DNA of 64,000 nt from Holacanthus passer (taxonomy: Eukaryota; Chordata; Actinopteri; Pomacanthidae): contig JAFREQ010000043.1 in assembly GCA_025331565.1 (NCBI GenBank), positions 2,232,001 through 2,296,000 on the forward strand, read 5' to 3'. Positions 34,801 to 46,929 of this stretch are shown one piece after another; the stretch's first letter is position 1, and the number at the start of each line of letters is the position of its first letter. The position numbers were made by a program, and so were the translations under genes. Below the pieces are notes generated by a model. That model made no database searches and had not been told where the DNA came from. It saw nothing but the letters and a program-made list of their open reading frames with translations.

Positions 34801-36371
34801 ACTAAACTGATTTCTTTTAAAAACACGCAACCAATATCATGCACTGAAATTTTTTTCGACGTGTCTAACACGTGTTTGTAACTTTATAAAAACAAACAAG
34901 TATGAAATGAAATGAAAAAGTCAAATATCTGAAGCACTTCTGAGGTTCTTTGATATGAGGTTTCAGCCTTTGACACAACTCATGACAGTTTGACACATTT
35001 GCTCAGCTGTGATCACAACTGTCATTACTAATCTATTACTGTGAACTTTAAGTGAAAAAAAATGTATTTGCATATGATCCAAATTACTAAAGCTATAGAT
35101 GTATCAAAGTATAAAGGTATCTCCCTAGATACCTTAATACTTTTTGAATTACAGTGAAGAGTGTGACAGGTGTAGTAAGGTGTTCCTGATTCTAAGAGAG
35201 CTCGAAAAGATTAGGACTCCCCTGTATCTATGTAGTTTCACAGCCTGTGTCCAGTGTGAGTTCCTAACGGTGCTCCTGAGAGTGTGTACATCCCTGAAGC
35301 AGACATACAGTTTGGGTGACCTCACAAGACATGTCTTAAATTACTCCTCAAGGATGAGTGAGCCAGCAAACTAGCAATGCATTCTGAAAACTTGAAAGGA
35401 CAAACAGTTGGAACAAGTTGTTCTGTGAGTGATTAAGTATGCAACAGACCTAGAATGAACACTGTTTTCCCACACTTTGCCAGTTCCTCTGAGATGTCAC
35501 ACTGTAAAAGACATCTCACTGTGACTGAGGTGGCAAGTTTTAATTCACTTCCTTCAGCAGACTGCTAACAGATCTCGTGCAGCCTTGGTAATTGTTCGGT
35601 TGTGTGGTAAGTGTATCTGAACTGCCTGCAATGCAGACGACTTGGATCAAGCTCCATTAGTAACATTCATTTTTCATCCCCAGGGAACAGCTGTCTCCTT
35701 CCACTTGCAGCACACTGTGCTTCCTTCTTATCATTTATTGTGTCCAGAGTGTGGGGCACGGATGCCAGCGCAAACCCCATGCTGTCCGCCCGCAGTCAAT
35801 AGTTTTTAGAATGGCAACAGATCAACGGCTGATCCAGTGCAGAGTGCTCTTCCCTCGGGACAGTCGCTGATCATATGGCCAGTGGTGCTGAATCCCTTCC
35901 TCAGGCTACCTCCTTTTGAGCCGAGACAACCTAGAGACACGTGACATATGAGTGTTACAGCTAATTAATCATCACAACATGATAAAAAGGCGAAGCTTTG
36001 TGGATGTTGAATGTTAGAATCACAAGACTAAAACCTCCTGTTTGTATCAGTACCAGTTGCTCCCTCAAAATACAGATTTCAAAGTTTTCACTGTTTGATC
36101 TGTGAGGTAAACGTCGGGTCTAATGGTACACGGTTTTTGCTTAGTATCTTATTCTGAGCATGGAATGTAAAAAAGACCAAAACATTAAAAAAAAGTATGC
36201 CTTGTGTGCTCTCCTTACTTTTTCAGTGATATGTGTGTGTGAGAAAAAGGCAGCAACAGTATCCGCTCTGAGGCATTTCTTCCCCACATCACTGACCAGG
36301 GAGTGTACACACTGGCCCCATCTGCCCAGGACCTCTGCATCGTCATCAGCACCACTTGAAGGACCGCCCTG
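31860..36371. other. no coding sequence found between CIITA and DEXI
   Basis: No frame here looks like a gene. CIITA ends from the left and DEXI (minus strand) ends from the right, so part may be DEXI 3' UTR. Possible minus-strand AATAAA signals (TTTATT on +) are at 33323, 34709 and 35732; I cannot choose among them. A perfect TGACGTCA palindrome lies at 32114-32121 with no visible promoter context. Confidence 0.5.
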
Positions 36372-36641
36372 TCACTCGAGATACCCCTCAAACACGTCCA
36401 GCTCCGTGTCCGTGTCATACGGGACAGAGGCCGGGTCGGACAGCACCCCGAGGTCCACCAGCGCCTGGTCCATGTCCTCGGGCAGAAATACTATCCCCAC
36501 ATTCAGGACGATGTACTCCATCAGAAAGGCATAGTAGAGGATCAGGACGTTCACAAAGAACAGGCCCAGATAAAACATATATGGGAGCTCGTCCAACAGC
36601 GATTCTACCGAATCTAGCTGGGCATAAATTGGATGTGTCAT
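36372..36641 (-). CDS. dexi: DEXI, dexamethasone-induced protein homolog
   Basis: A small, highly conserved vertebrate protein of unknown biochemical role. It has one hydrophobic stretch, and its promoter region interacts with CLEC16A introns in human cells. The frame has 89 residues from ATG 36639-36641 to TGA at 36372, against 95 in human; the intronless coding region matches the family. Seen: MFYLGLFFVNVLILYYAFLM (membrane helix), EYIVLNVGIVFLPEDMDQAL, and the acidic end DTDTELDVFEGYLE, which I recognise as nearly identical to human. The N-terminal ~20 residues (MTHPIYAQLDSVESLLDELP) differ from human, as expected for fish. An upstream in-frame TTG exists, but ATG is the natural start. A minus-strand acceptor (tgtttgcag) at 36779-36780 suggests that a 5' UTR exon joins here. 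Head-to-head with CLEC16A. Confidence 0.96.
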   Translation of the reverse strand: MTHPIYAQLDSVESLLDELPYMFYLGLFFVNVLILYYAFLMEYIVLNVGIVFLPEDMDQALVDLGVLSDPASVPYDTDTELDVFEGYLE

Positions 36642-36723
36642 AGAAAACAAAGAAAGCCACAAAGTGGGTCGTTGCGTTTTGGAGGATCCAGGATGTGGCG
36701 GACCGGAGCTGCTGGTGACACCG

Positions 36724-36762
36724 CTAGAAACCGATCTGGGGTGTCGGGGCTGGGGCGTCCAT
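36724..36762 (-). promoter_or_regulatory. 12-codon upstream ORF in DEXI 5' UTR
   Basis: On the minus strand, ATG at 36762 in strong context (GCCGACATGG) opens MDAPAPTPQIGF and stops at TAG (36724), 83 bp before the DEXI ATG. It lies just after a good acceptor, so it should be in the mature 5' UTR if that splice is used. Confidence 0.4.
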
Positions 36763-37159
36763 GTCGGCTCGTCCCGACCTGCAAACAGTGATTGAGAGGC
36801 AGCTATTTTAGTACTCTGGTGTTTTTTATTCGTGCTGTCCAGAAGAAAACGAACACACGCAGACTTTAAGGTCCATAGCTAATAATAACCGGTATCCAAA
36901 TATCACGTAAGCTAGCTCGACGCATTCTTGACATTGGTTCTTTGCGGAATTCACGCCATGCCAGCTGGCTACGGCTAAAAACAGTAGCATGCAATGCTAG
37001 TGGAAACAAACGAGAACATTTTTTAGAAGCAAGACCATTCTTGTATACACATCCGTACCGAGAAATAAGAAAAACTCACGAATACACGATGTTTTCGCAG
37101 GTAATTGTTCCTTCTAACATTTTTGCCAACTGCATCAAAACAGTCCTGCCCACAAGCGA

Positions 37160-37260
37160 CACCTGAAGCCTCGGCAGATGATTGGCTCGCCGCTTGGCAG
37201 GTTCTGCTGTGATTGGTCGTTGAGATGTCAATCGTCTTAACGTGCCCCTCGCGAGGATGT
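37160..37260. promoter_or_regulatory. bidirectional DEXI/CLEC16A promoter with paired CCAAT boxes
   Basis: ATTGG (inverted CCAAT) at 37181-37185 and at 37212-37216, 31 bp apart, in a CpG-containing stretch between the divergent genes. No TATA box seen. Paired NF-Y sites at about 31-33 bp spacing are typical of CpG-type bidirectional promoters. CLEC16A's ATG is 330 bp to the right and DEXI's 520 bp to the left. Confidence 0.55.
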
Positions 37261-37545
37261 GTCGCGTGTTTTAAACGTCACTACCAATGCAAGAAGTGAA
37301 TGTTGTAGTTTTCCTCCACTCGCTCTTGTATGCTGCGTGACGAGTCTATCGCAGGGAAAGAACAACAACTCCCATATAAACCCTCCTCCAAACCTGTTAC
37401 GTAATGACCCCTCGGCGCTGCTATCACCTTATGTTTGCTAAGTAGCTTTCTACACAGGAAAGTGGGTGTAATGGACAGATGCGGACACTAACCTGAGCAA
37501 AAAAACACACGCCTGGCAAAATACACCCCCCTTGAAACCGCAACC

Positions 37546-40500
37546 ATGTTTGGCCGCTCCCGGAGCTGGGTTGGAGGACAAGGGAGAACGAAAAACATCC
37601 ACTCCTTGGACCATTTGAAGTGAGTAGCTAGCATTAGATATGCTAACGTTAGCCTATGTGGTAGCCGGTTGAGAACGACTGTTATCAGCGGTGTCATTAG
37701 CCGAGCTGTTAACAGCTAAAATAACACTAACGTTAGCTAACTAACTACAGCTGTCCAGATGTTCAGCCAGCTAGTAAAACCCATAGCTGCTGTCTCGTTT
37801 CTGTTCACTTCATGTGGACAGACGTGAGCTAGCTTGTAATTGTTAGCTTTTAAAGTGAAATTCACCTTTAAACAACATTTTTTTTTTGCTAGTCTAATGA
37901 TCTTGGACTAAGCTAACATGGAGCATTAAGTGTCCATACAAGATGACATTTGCAGCATCAAGACTCAAAATGTCTGCACAGGTGTGTTCAGGTATTTTGG
38001 CTGGTCAGACCTCTGTCCAAGATGAAGCAAAGGGGAGCTATGCTGGGAGTTAATCATTATCACTAAAGTACATGTGACAGTCAGAATAGCAAAAAGTCAA
38101 AGTTGTCCCACCTCAACAGGTGCAACAAATGAACCAGAGAGTATTACTGCACACACCTGTGGAGTCCTGAGAAGACAGGCAATATAAGTGAACACACCTG
38201 TGTGGTTTGGTTGTTATTACTGTATATTACATTGTTTGGAGATGATCCATTGACTCTAAATTATAAATAACTGTGTTTTATATCCAGATGACTTTTATTT
38301 AACCATAGGGTTCACAGTTTCCTCATAGCCCAGTAAAATCCCCACTGATGCTGTCAGTGTCCTCTTAGTGTGGAGCAGATTCCACATATGTCTCTCAGTC
38401 ACGTCAGTCTGTCTTTCTGATGTTAAGTTAAAAAATAGATTTGTACATCTTCACAAAATAAATGTGAGATGAGCACATCTTCCCTTCATCCCTGTCTCTC
38501 CATCAGGTATATGTACCACGTCCTTACCAAAAACACCACAGTGACAGACCACAACCGAAACCTTCTAGTGGAGACCATCCGCTCCATCACAGAGATCCTC
38601 ATCTGGGGGGACCAGAATGACAGCTCTGTGTTTGAGTAAGTACCAGTCTGTGTCTTTGTACTAAATCCCTCACCTGTAGCTACTGATATGCAGATGTGAC
38701 TCCTGCAAGGGAATCAAAGTGACAGCTTTGTGTTTGGATCTCTATTGATGTAGTCGAGGTTTGCAAACTGTGCACACTCACTTTATAATCTCACATTCAG
38801 GCATTTGAACACACTTGTAAATGAATGTGACTGTTCAAAGAGCCCCTTGATCAGTCAGAAGATTGCTCCTCCTCTTTGATCAACTGATCTGGAGATGTTT
38901 GAACTGGCAAACTTCAATTTGTAAACCCTTCTTTCCAATATTATAACTAACACAACCAATCACACTCCAACAGGACTCATACAGCCACCTTCTTTTTGTG
39001 GAGCACCATTGGTAACAACTGAGCCACCAGGCTGTTGTCTAAGTAAAACTACATCTGCGTAGGTTCCTGTTTTTCTTCCTGTTGATGCAGCACAAAGTAG
39101 TAACACTGTGACTTGAGAAAACTTTAACATACTTGTGTGGAAATTGCTTATTGTATAGTCATATAAAACCACTTGTTTATGTGTGCGTGTGAGAACACTT
39201 TTGAAGTGTTTTCATTCCAAACTGCTGAAGCATTTTGCTGTGTTTTGTTTTTAATCAGAAGCAACTCTGCAGTTGCACCACCTCTTGTCTGTAAATCTCA
39301 CCACCTCTGACTTTATTATACAACACAGGAAATTACTTTGAAGAGCAGGAAAGTCGCAGAATATGCTGAAAGTGTTGTCGGTGCTATCAGGAATTCTCCT
39401 AATTTTCTAAGCTTTATCTTTATCTTTATCTTCTTATCTCAGGAGCTGTTCAATATTTTGTTGTCATTGACTGTAGAAATTTTTCAATAGCGTTTTTTCC
39501 AAGATTTTTTTTTGGCATTGCTTTTATTAGATGTGTGAGTATATATGTATAGATGCAGACAGAAAACATGGAGAGACAGAGAGAGAGGGGGGCTTATAAA
39601 TGCAACAAAAGTCTATCGCCAGAATCAGGGATGTTGTGGGTATATGGTATGCCTCTCACCACTTACCCACCAGGTCTCCTTTTTATGATTATATTTGAAG
39701 ATCCAGTCACCATGAATTTTGAAATGTCTTCACTCCTGTGTGTGTTCAGCTTCTTCTTGGAGAAGAACATGTTTGCCTTCTTCCTGAACATCCTGCGTCA
39801 GAAGTCGGGACGCTATGTGTGTGTGCAGCTCCTCCAGACCCTCAACATACTGTTTGAGAACATCAGCCACGAGACTTCCCTGTGTAAGTATTTGAATCAC
39901 TGGCTGAAACAATAGAAACACATAAATGATTCAATAAAATAGCCCTGCAACAAAGACTGCATTTTTTAAAAATGCACTGTATTTTTTGAGACGATTGCTT
40001 TATTTGCTTGTGTGGTTACTTATACATATGCTGCTGCTGCATTTGTTGTTGCTACCAAAGACTCAGCAGATGATATACTGCCATTTATACAGTGGGCTGA
40101 TATCTTACATAAAGTAAATGGTTTGCAAAAAAGATTTGCTTTACAGTAAGCTGTAGAGGTATGAAAAAATGACAGTTGTGGTGTTGTTTTCTCCTGTTCA
40201 GTGCACACAACAGTCACCGCAGTAGTCCAACCTCCCTGATCTGATGACAGTAGAGCAAAAAGTTAATGTAGTGCAGTGAGGCTCTCCAGTCTCAGCGTTA
40301 GACGCTCAGTGGTCACTGGGCTGCTAGAAAAAGCCATCTTCATAAAGCATTTGCTGAGTGAAGAAGTTAATCAAGTCTCTTCTCCTCTCTTCTTAGATTA
40401 CCTCTTGTCGAACAACCACGTGAACTCCATCATCGTCCACAAGTTTGACTTCTCGGACGAAGAGATCATGGCCTACTACATCTCCTTCCTCAAGACCCTG

Positions 40501-40959
40501 TCCCTCAAACTCAACAACCACACCGTTCACTTCTTCTACAATGAGGTGAGGTCATAGACAGATGGGGGGGTTAGAAGGAAGACAGAGGAACTGAACGAAA
40601 GGAGAGACGGTTCTGTCATTGAATGTCAACAACTTTTATTTTGCACTCCTTATGACAGACAAAGAGGAAGGAAGAGATGAAAGATAATAGGTTTTCATTT
40701 GCATTTTGTGCAAGTCGACCTCTGTTTCTTCTTATCAGGAAACTTTCTATCCACCAACCACACTTCCCCTGTCAAAACATCAGCTTCCTGTGCAGATGGG
40801 TTGATCTTGCTGATCTTGTCCACAGGTCATCTTTCTCTTCACTAGCTAATGCAACTCATAAGTTGTAATGTTCCTTTGTTCTGTTAATGTTGTGTTCTCT
40901 GCAATTGAGTTTCAAAACAAGTATTCTTTATTTGAAATATTCATAGGATGTTATCATTC

Positions 40960-41007
<48 letters not shown>

Positions 41008-44000
41008 TGGTCATAGAGGGTAACGCCAAACAATGTTGACCACCTAAATAATCTCTGATGTTGTTGCCCTTCATCGTTTCAGCAGTGTCTGTAGTCCTTC
41101 CATTGGCCTGTGTGTGCTGGGGAAAGTTATTGGTGTACTGTTGATGGTAGCTTTACCCCTGAGGCCAAAACCAGACCCACTGTGAAGATCTGAGAGTATT
41201 TATGTATGTGCTTAAATAAGCCATAACAAATTTTGTTTTATTGTTTCGGTTCATTTTACTTTACTTGATTTATCAGTTAACAGTAAAAGTAAAACCTGCC
41301 TTTGTGGAATGCCACAATGGAAGATATTTTTCATTTATGGATGTAAAGTTTTGAGCAACCTAGCTCACTTTCAGTCAGTTTGAAGACAAATCATATTTAA
41401 AATGCTAAAGGACTTCATTTTAGCCTTTTTCCCCACAATGTACAATGGCCATATTCATAATTCATGTCTCACTTCATTTATTATATTTCGTTTATAATTT
41501 ATTGAGTTATAGTCTATTCTCCACCAGATGGTGCTATTGGATAACTGATTACTTTAGCCTCTTCTGTTCCTGTCAGATCTACACAAGTTACATTTTCTCC
41601 TCTCTCCTGGTTTGGGTTTGGTGTCAGGGTCAGGTTTCTTCATTTGCTGTGACCTCTGGGTGACCGTTTGCTCTCTGACTGTCAACTGTGATTGGCTGGA
41701 GGTCGCAGTGACTGAGGAATGATTGGGTGGAGGGTCAGGCCCTGGCACAGAGAGAGATGACTGTAAGATGCAGAGTGGTCGCTTTGTCATACACGTATTT
41801 ATAAGTGCAGCATGCTGGTACTCACTTATCCATCCAACATAGCATTCGGATTGATTGGATTTTAAGACCTTTGTCATGAATCTGTAGGATTTACTTTGGT
41901 CCAGAAAGTTGGAGAAGGTGAAGCTGAAGGTGGAGAAATTCTCCTCCTGTAGTATCATACTGTCATAGAGTAATCTGTAAATTACTTTTGTGTATATGCC
42001 CAGCCTGTATTTCTCTAAAAAAGGCTATGCTCCGACTTGCAGTTTATCATTTGTAGATCATTTTCTCAGTTAAATAGAGACTTAAATACCAGTTTACTCC
42101 TTTCATTAAGTCCTGTCTTATCACAATGTGATACTGCCCAGAATTCCTGTCTCCACTAGCTGCTTTCTCTGTCTCTCTCTCTCTGTGTGGTCGTCTGTGG
42201 CCTGAGTGCGACGGTGCAATACTGTGCCTTGCTCACCGGCGCCCCCCTCTCTGTCTCCCACACACAGCACACTAATGACTTTGCCCTGTACACCGAGGCC
42301 ATTAAGTTTTTCAACCACCCTGAAAGCATGGTCCGCATCGCAGTCCGCACCATCACACTCAACGTCTACAAAGGTGAGTGCCAATAACACGCATGCGGAC
42401 ATGCTAACCATACTCACACATACGTGCATACACACACACACACACACAGGATGCTGGGACTGCCTACTGCCTTTCTTTGTACTACTTCACTCCTTCTTGC
42501 TGCTGCTTCTGGTGCATGAGCATGACTAACAGGTAACGCTGTAACAATCACACAAATACACAGAATCTTTGGCCGTAAATGTTTCGTTGCCTTCTACTGT
42601 ATGTGATTTATCATCATTGTACTTTTAAAGAGTGGCTCTCTGGGCGTGCGATGTAGACCATATAATACCTTTTTAAGGCCTCAGTGAACACAGTCCTTTA
42701 TTTTATGAAGTTTTTCAAAAGGTCTGGCAACTAAAGCACCACAAGAAACAGCTATATCTGATTCGTTACTTTGAGGACAATTGAAGGCATTTAGGAATAT
42801 CACTATCACTTTTTTTCTTCGATACATATAGTTACCTCAGTAACATCTGCTGTTACTCAATCCAAACATTTTCCCTCAGTTTTGTTTCTATTGCATCAAA
42901 CCAAATGTGATGTGCGCTAAACTGATATCTAGCAAATATCAATGAAGTCAAGTATTTTGAACTTTGTATGTGTGCCACACCCATGTAGCACTACCACAAG
43001 ATTCAGCATCACCACCTCACTGATCTCACATGTACATATTTAGTAACTATAAGCAACTAGCTCTTCAGTAAGTCCTCTCTACCCAGCATACAAAGTCGCT
43101 AAAATCCACCCACCCAAAATCTCTTGCACATTAGAACTGCAGGTTTTTCAAAATACACGTCCTATGGGTGCAGGAGCAGCACAGCAGTGATACTGTGAGT
43201 CTGTACGTCTCCAAAGGCGGTGTTGCTTTCTGCACTGTGCTGCGCCAGCCTCTGCTTCTCCTTCCCACCATCTCTCCAGGCTCCTCAGGGCTCGGAGCTT
43301 GTCCTGCCACTCCAGGGGAGGCGGGTTTGGTTCTTCACCACATACCATGCTTCCCTTCACTATACATAACATACAGTCACTGCAACATATCTACTATGGC
43401 ATCCTGTCTGTCTCCTTACTTGTTTGTCTACTCTTGCATGTCTGCTTTGCACTGTACAACTTTGCGTCTTACGTCGTCCATGAAGTCTTGATTCTGTGAC
43501 TCCCAACAGTGACGTCATTACAGTTAGCACAACTGACTTTAACCACAGTAGAAATATATGTCATTTATGAAGTAACCTAGTGGTTTGGGGAATGTATCAT
43601 TGAAGGGCTGGCAGTGTGCTATGCTATAGTAAGGAATCTGTCAAAGAGGGAAGCATCAGCTTAACACAGCAACTCCGACTGATGTTTTTTTTTTCCATCA
43701 TCTGAGAACTGTCAGGGGACCACACAGAACATCTGTATCCTGATGTACATGCTGAGACACTGCTGTAATGCAAAATATTCATTGCATTGTGATGTTATGC
43801 AGTGAAAGTTATGGCTTATTGTGGCAAAACAAACCAAGAGAACTCAACAGGTTACAGCTTAAGAAAACATATGCAAATAGACAAAAAATAAGCAATTTAA
43901 GAAAACCTTTTCATCAATTTGACAATTCTCTGCATCCACACTAAACACTTCAAATCATTTGCTGATTTAATTACTGTTTAAATGAACCCATGACTTAAAT

Positions 44001-46877
44001 ACTTACAGTGTCACACGCTGAAAGTATGTCAGTATGTTGGAAATTAAACTTTTTTTTTTAGCAACATAATGTTGTTTGATGCTTCCTACTGATTCCTTGG
44101 GTCATGCCCTGCAACAAGTGATCACCTGGAAAAGGATTTTAACCAACATAAAGGCTAATTATGCTAGATAAGACATTTTAGTCCAATTATGTTACGTTTT
44201 CCCTGGTAATGTAGCTTGTTTTTGAGGAAGCTGATGGTTTCTTTTTTTCTCTTGTTGACATGTTACACGGTGAAAATGCAATGTGAAATCCTCAAAATAC
44301 CTTTTAAGTGTTTTAGGTCACCTGTAAAGTCCTTTGCCAGATGTGTCATTGTTTGCAGTTTAATTGTTAAGATACCTGCGGGGCCCTTCCCAACCTCCAC
44401 CCCTCCACAGCCGCCCCTTTACTCACATTAACCCTGTGTCTGTTTCCCCTTCTCCCTCCTCCTCTTCAACAACCACTCCTCCTCCTCCTCCTCTTCCTCT
44501 CCTTGTCTCTCTCCTCCTCTCCCTCCTCCCTCTACGCGCCCCATCTGCCTAACTCCAGTTTCATGTAAGTTGGTTCCATTCATTCAGTCTTTATCTTAGG
44601 GCTGGGTATTCTTAAAACATTCATTGTTATTTTTCCCTTATAGCAGTTGTTCATGCACTACATTGGCTGATTTTTATCAGTATAGTTGCTGTTGAAAGTG
44701 AGACTTGTCTTATATTGAATTTAATACCTCAAAATGTTTACAAAAGTTGGTTTAACATGAGTTATTAATATACATTACATGTCAGTGTTTGTTGATACCC
44801 AGCCCTATTTGTACCTAATGGTGTATTTGTTATAAATGTACCGGTATGAATACCCTTGCAAATCCTGTTCTTGTAAACCATTCTGTATCACCCACCTACA
44901 TACATGCAGAAAAACCTGCATGCTTCTTTTTTTTTCTTTTTCCCCTTGGGTTACTTGTTCCACAGACTTAATTTAAGCTGAACCCCACATGTTGGTTGTT
45001 GTTGTTTTGGTGATGGGTTTGACAGTTTTGGTCACTGTTTAGTCAATATCTCCCCTTGATTTAACTCTCTGTTCATCCACTAATGGACTAAGCTGGAATG
45101 ACATTGTGACTCTGAGTAGTGGCAGCTTGTGATTTGTCCATTTGTTTTCTGCTATTATATTCATTCATTTGATTTGGCTGCTCATTCGCTACCTGTCCCA
45201 GTTTGACCCATGTGGATTGGCTTTGTGAAATTACTATCAGCTTTTATTTGCGTTTGGATGACGACATGAGAAAGTGGAAATACACCAGGACTGTTCACAT
45301 TTCAAGTCAGTTGTCATTCACAGAACAGAAGTATCTTCAATTGCCTCTCAGATATTTCCTGTGATTGTCTAAGCTCTCTGGCTTTCCCTGAAGTGCCCTG
45401 TGTGTTAAACTGAAGTAGGCTCTCTTTCCAGACTAATTCAAAGGGATTCATAGAAATATATATATATATGATATATATAATAATAACACAGGTGCCAGGA
45501 TTTTTTGCCCTGTTGTTTCTCTATTGCCGATCTTGCAGTTTGAGGACACATAGTTTATTCTCTTTTATAGGCCAAGTCTGACCTTCACCTACCTTGCTGC
45601 TTTATAGTCTAATCTGACATTAGGGATTTCATGCTGTAGATTTTTGCCCAGTGTTAAAGAGTTCTCCACCGATTTACCATTAGCCATTTACCAAAATCGG
45701 TGGAGTTTCCCTTTAACCTTTGCTCATGAATGTATTCCATTTTTTTATGTTGCTCTATGACTAATCTTGTGAATTTCGTTATTGCTAATACAAACTTGGT
45801 CCAAATCTTGCTCATGTTTAAAGATAGCTCAGTTTAAGAAAGCATCAGTGAGTGTGACACACTGTTGAACACAGGCACTGATCACAGGCTTGGACTAAAC
45901 AGCCAAACATTTGGAAAAGCAGTTTTTTCTTGTCTAATTGCAGGGAGGCCTTGTCACACTGTTGTTTCACTTTGAAACTGAACTGTCTTTCCTCTTAATC
46001 CCACTCCAGTAATATTCCCATCATATTGTATTAACAATGGATTGACTGGACTGATTCATGTACTTAATTTGATTTAACGTGGCTGGTTAATTTTCTTAAT
46101 TTGTCTCTTAATTTCAGTGGTTTTGTTTGTTTTGTCAAATCATATTTGACTGTCACATTCTGGTAATTCTCCAGGCTCACAAAGCGTGTGTGCATATGAG
46201 TATGTCTGAGTGGGTGTGTGATACCTGTGGGCAGCCTCGGTAACAAACCTAACCCAGATCTTTATCCTGACCCTCCTCTCTCCAGTGGACAACCAGCACA
46301 TGCTGCACTACATCCGAGATAAGACAGCGGTGCCATATTTCAGCAACTTGGTGTGGTTTATTGGCAGCCATGTCATTGAACTGGACAAGTGTGTGCAGAC
46401 AGATGAAGAGTAAGCGCCATCTATTGCTCTTAGTGTAATTCTCACTGTGACCTCTATGTGTCAGGCTTGTTTTTCGTTTTTTGTAACTGTTGTCCTTGCG
46501 CTCATACATGCTATTTCTATTGAACGACATGATGCATTGTACACATTGCATTATAATCTATTTTAACTCACTCACTCACTGAATAGAGCCTTTAAATTTA
46601 CTATACTTTCAAGATAAAAAAAAAATTTCACTGCACATCAGTGTCGTATTATATATTGTGAACCTTCACATACATCCAGAAGTCATTTTTGTTGAAGTCC
46701 CATGTCTCTGCCATAGTTTTGAAAATAGTGAAACTTAGCTTGCAGGTCTTTTGAAATCATGTACTATAAAGCATCATGGCCATAACTTTTTCATGCCTGG
46801 AGGTGTTTTTGATTCTTGGTGATCTTGCAGACCTGGCAGCAGAGAAGCTTGCCCACTTCCACTGCATAAGTAGCATC

Positions 46878-46929
<52 letters not shown>

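Noticed and set aside
35144..35374. 76-residue frame in the CIITA-DEXI gap
   Set aside because: Short, no ATG in good context, no recognisable motif; chance level.
36415..36660. 81-residue minus-strand frame
   Set aside because: Out-of-frame shadow of DEXI.
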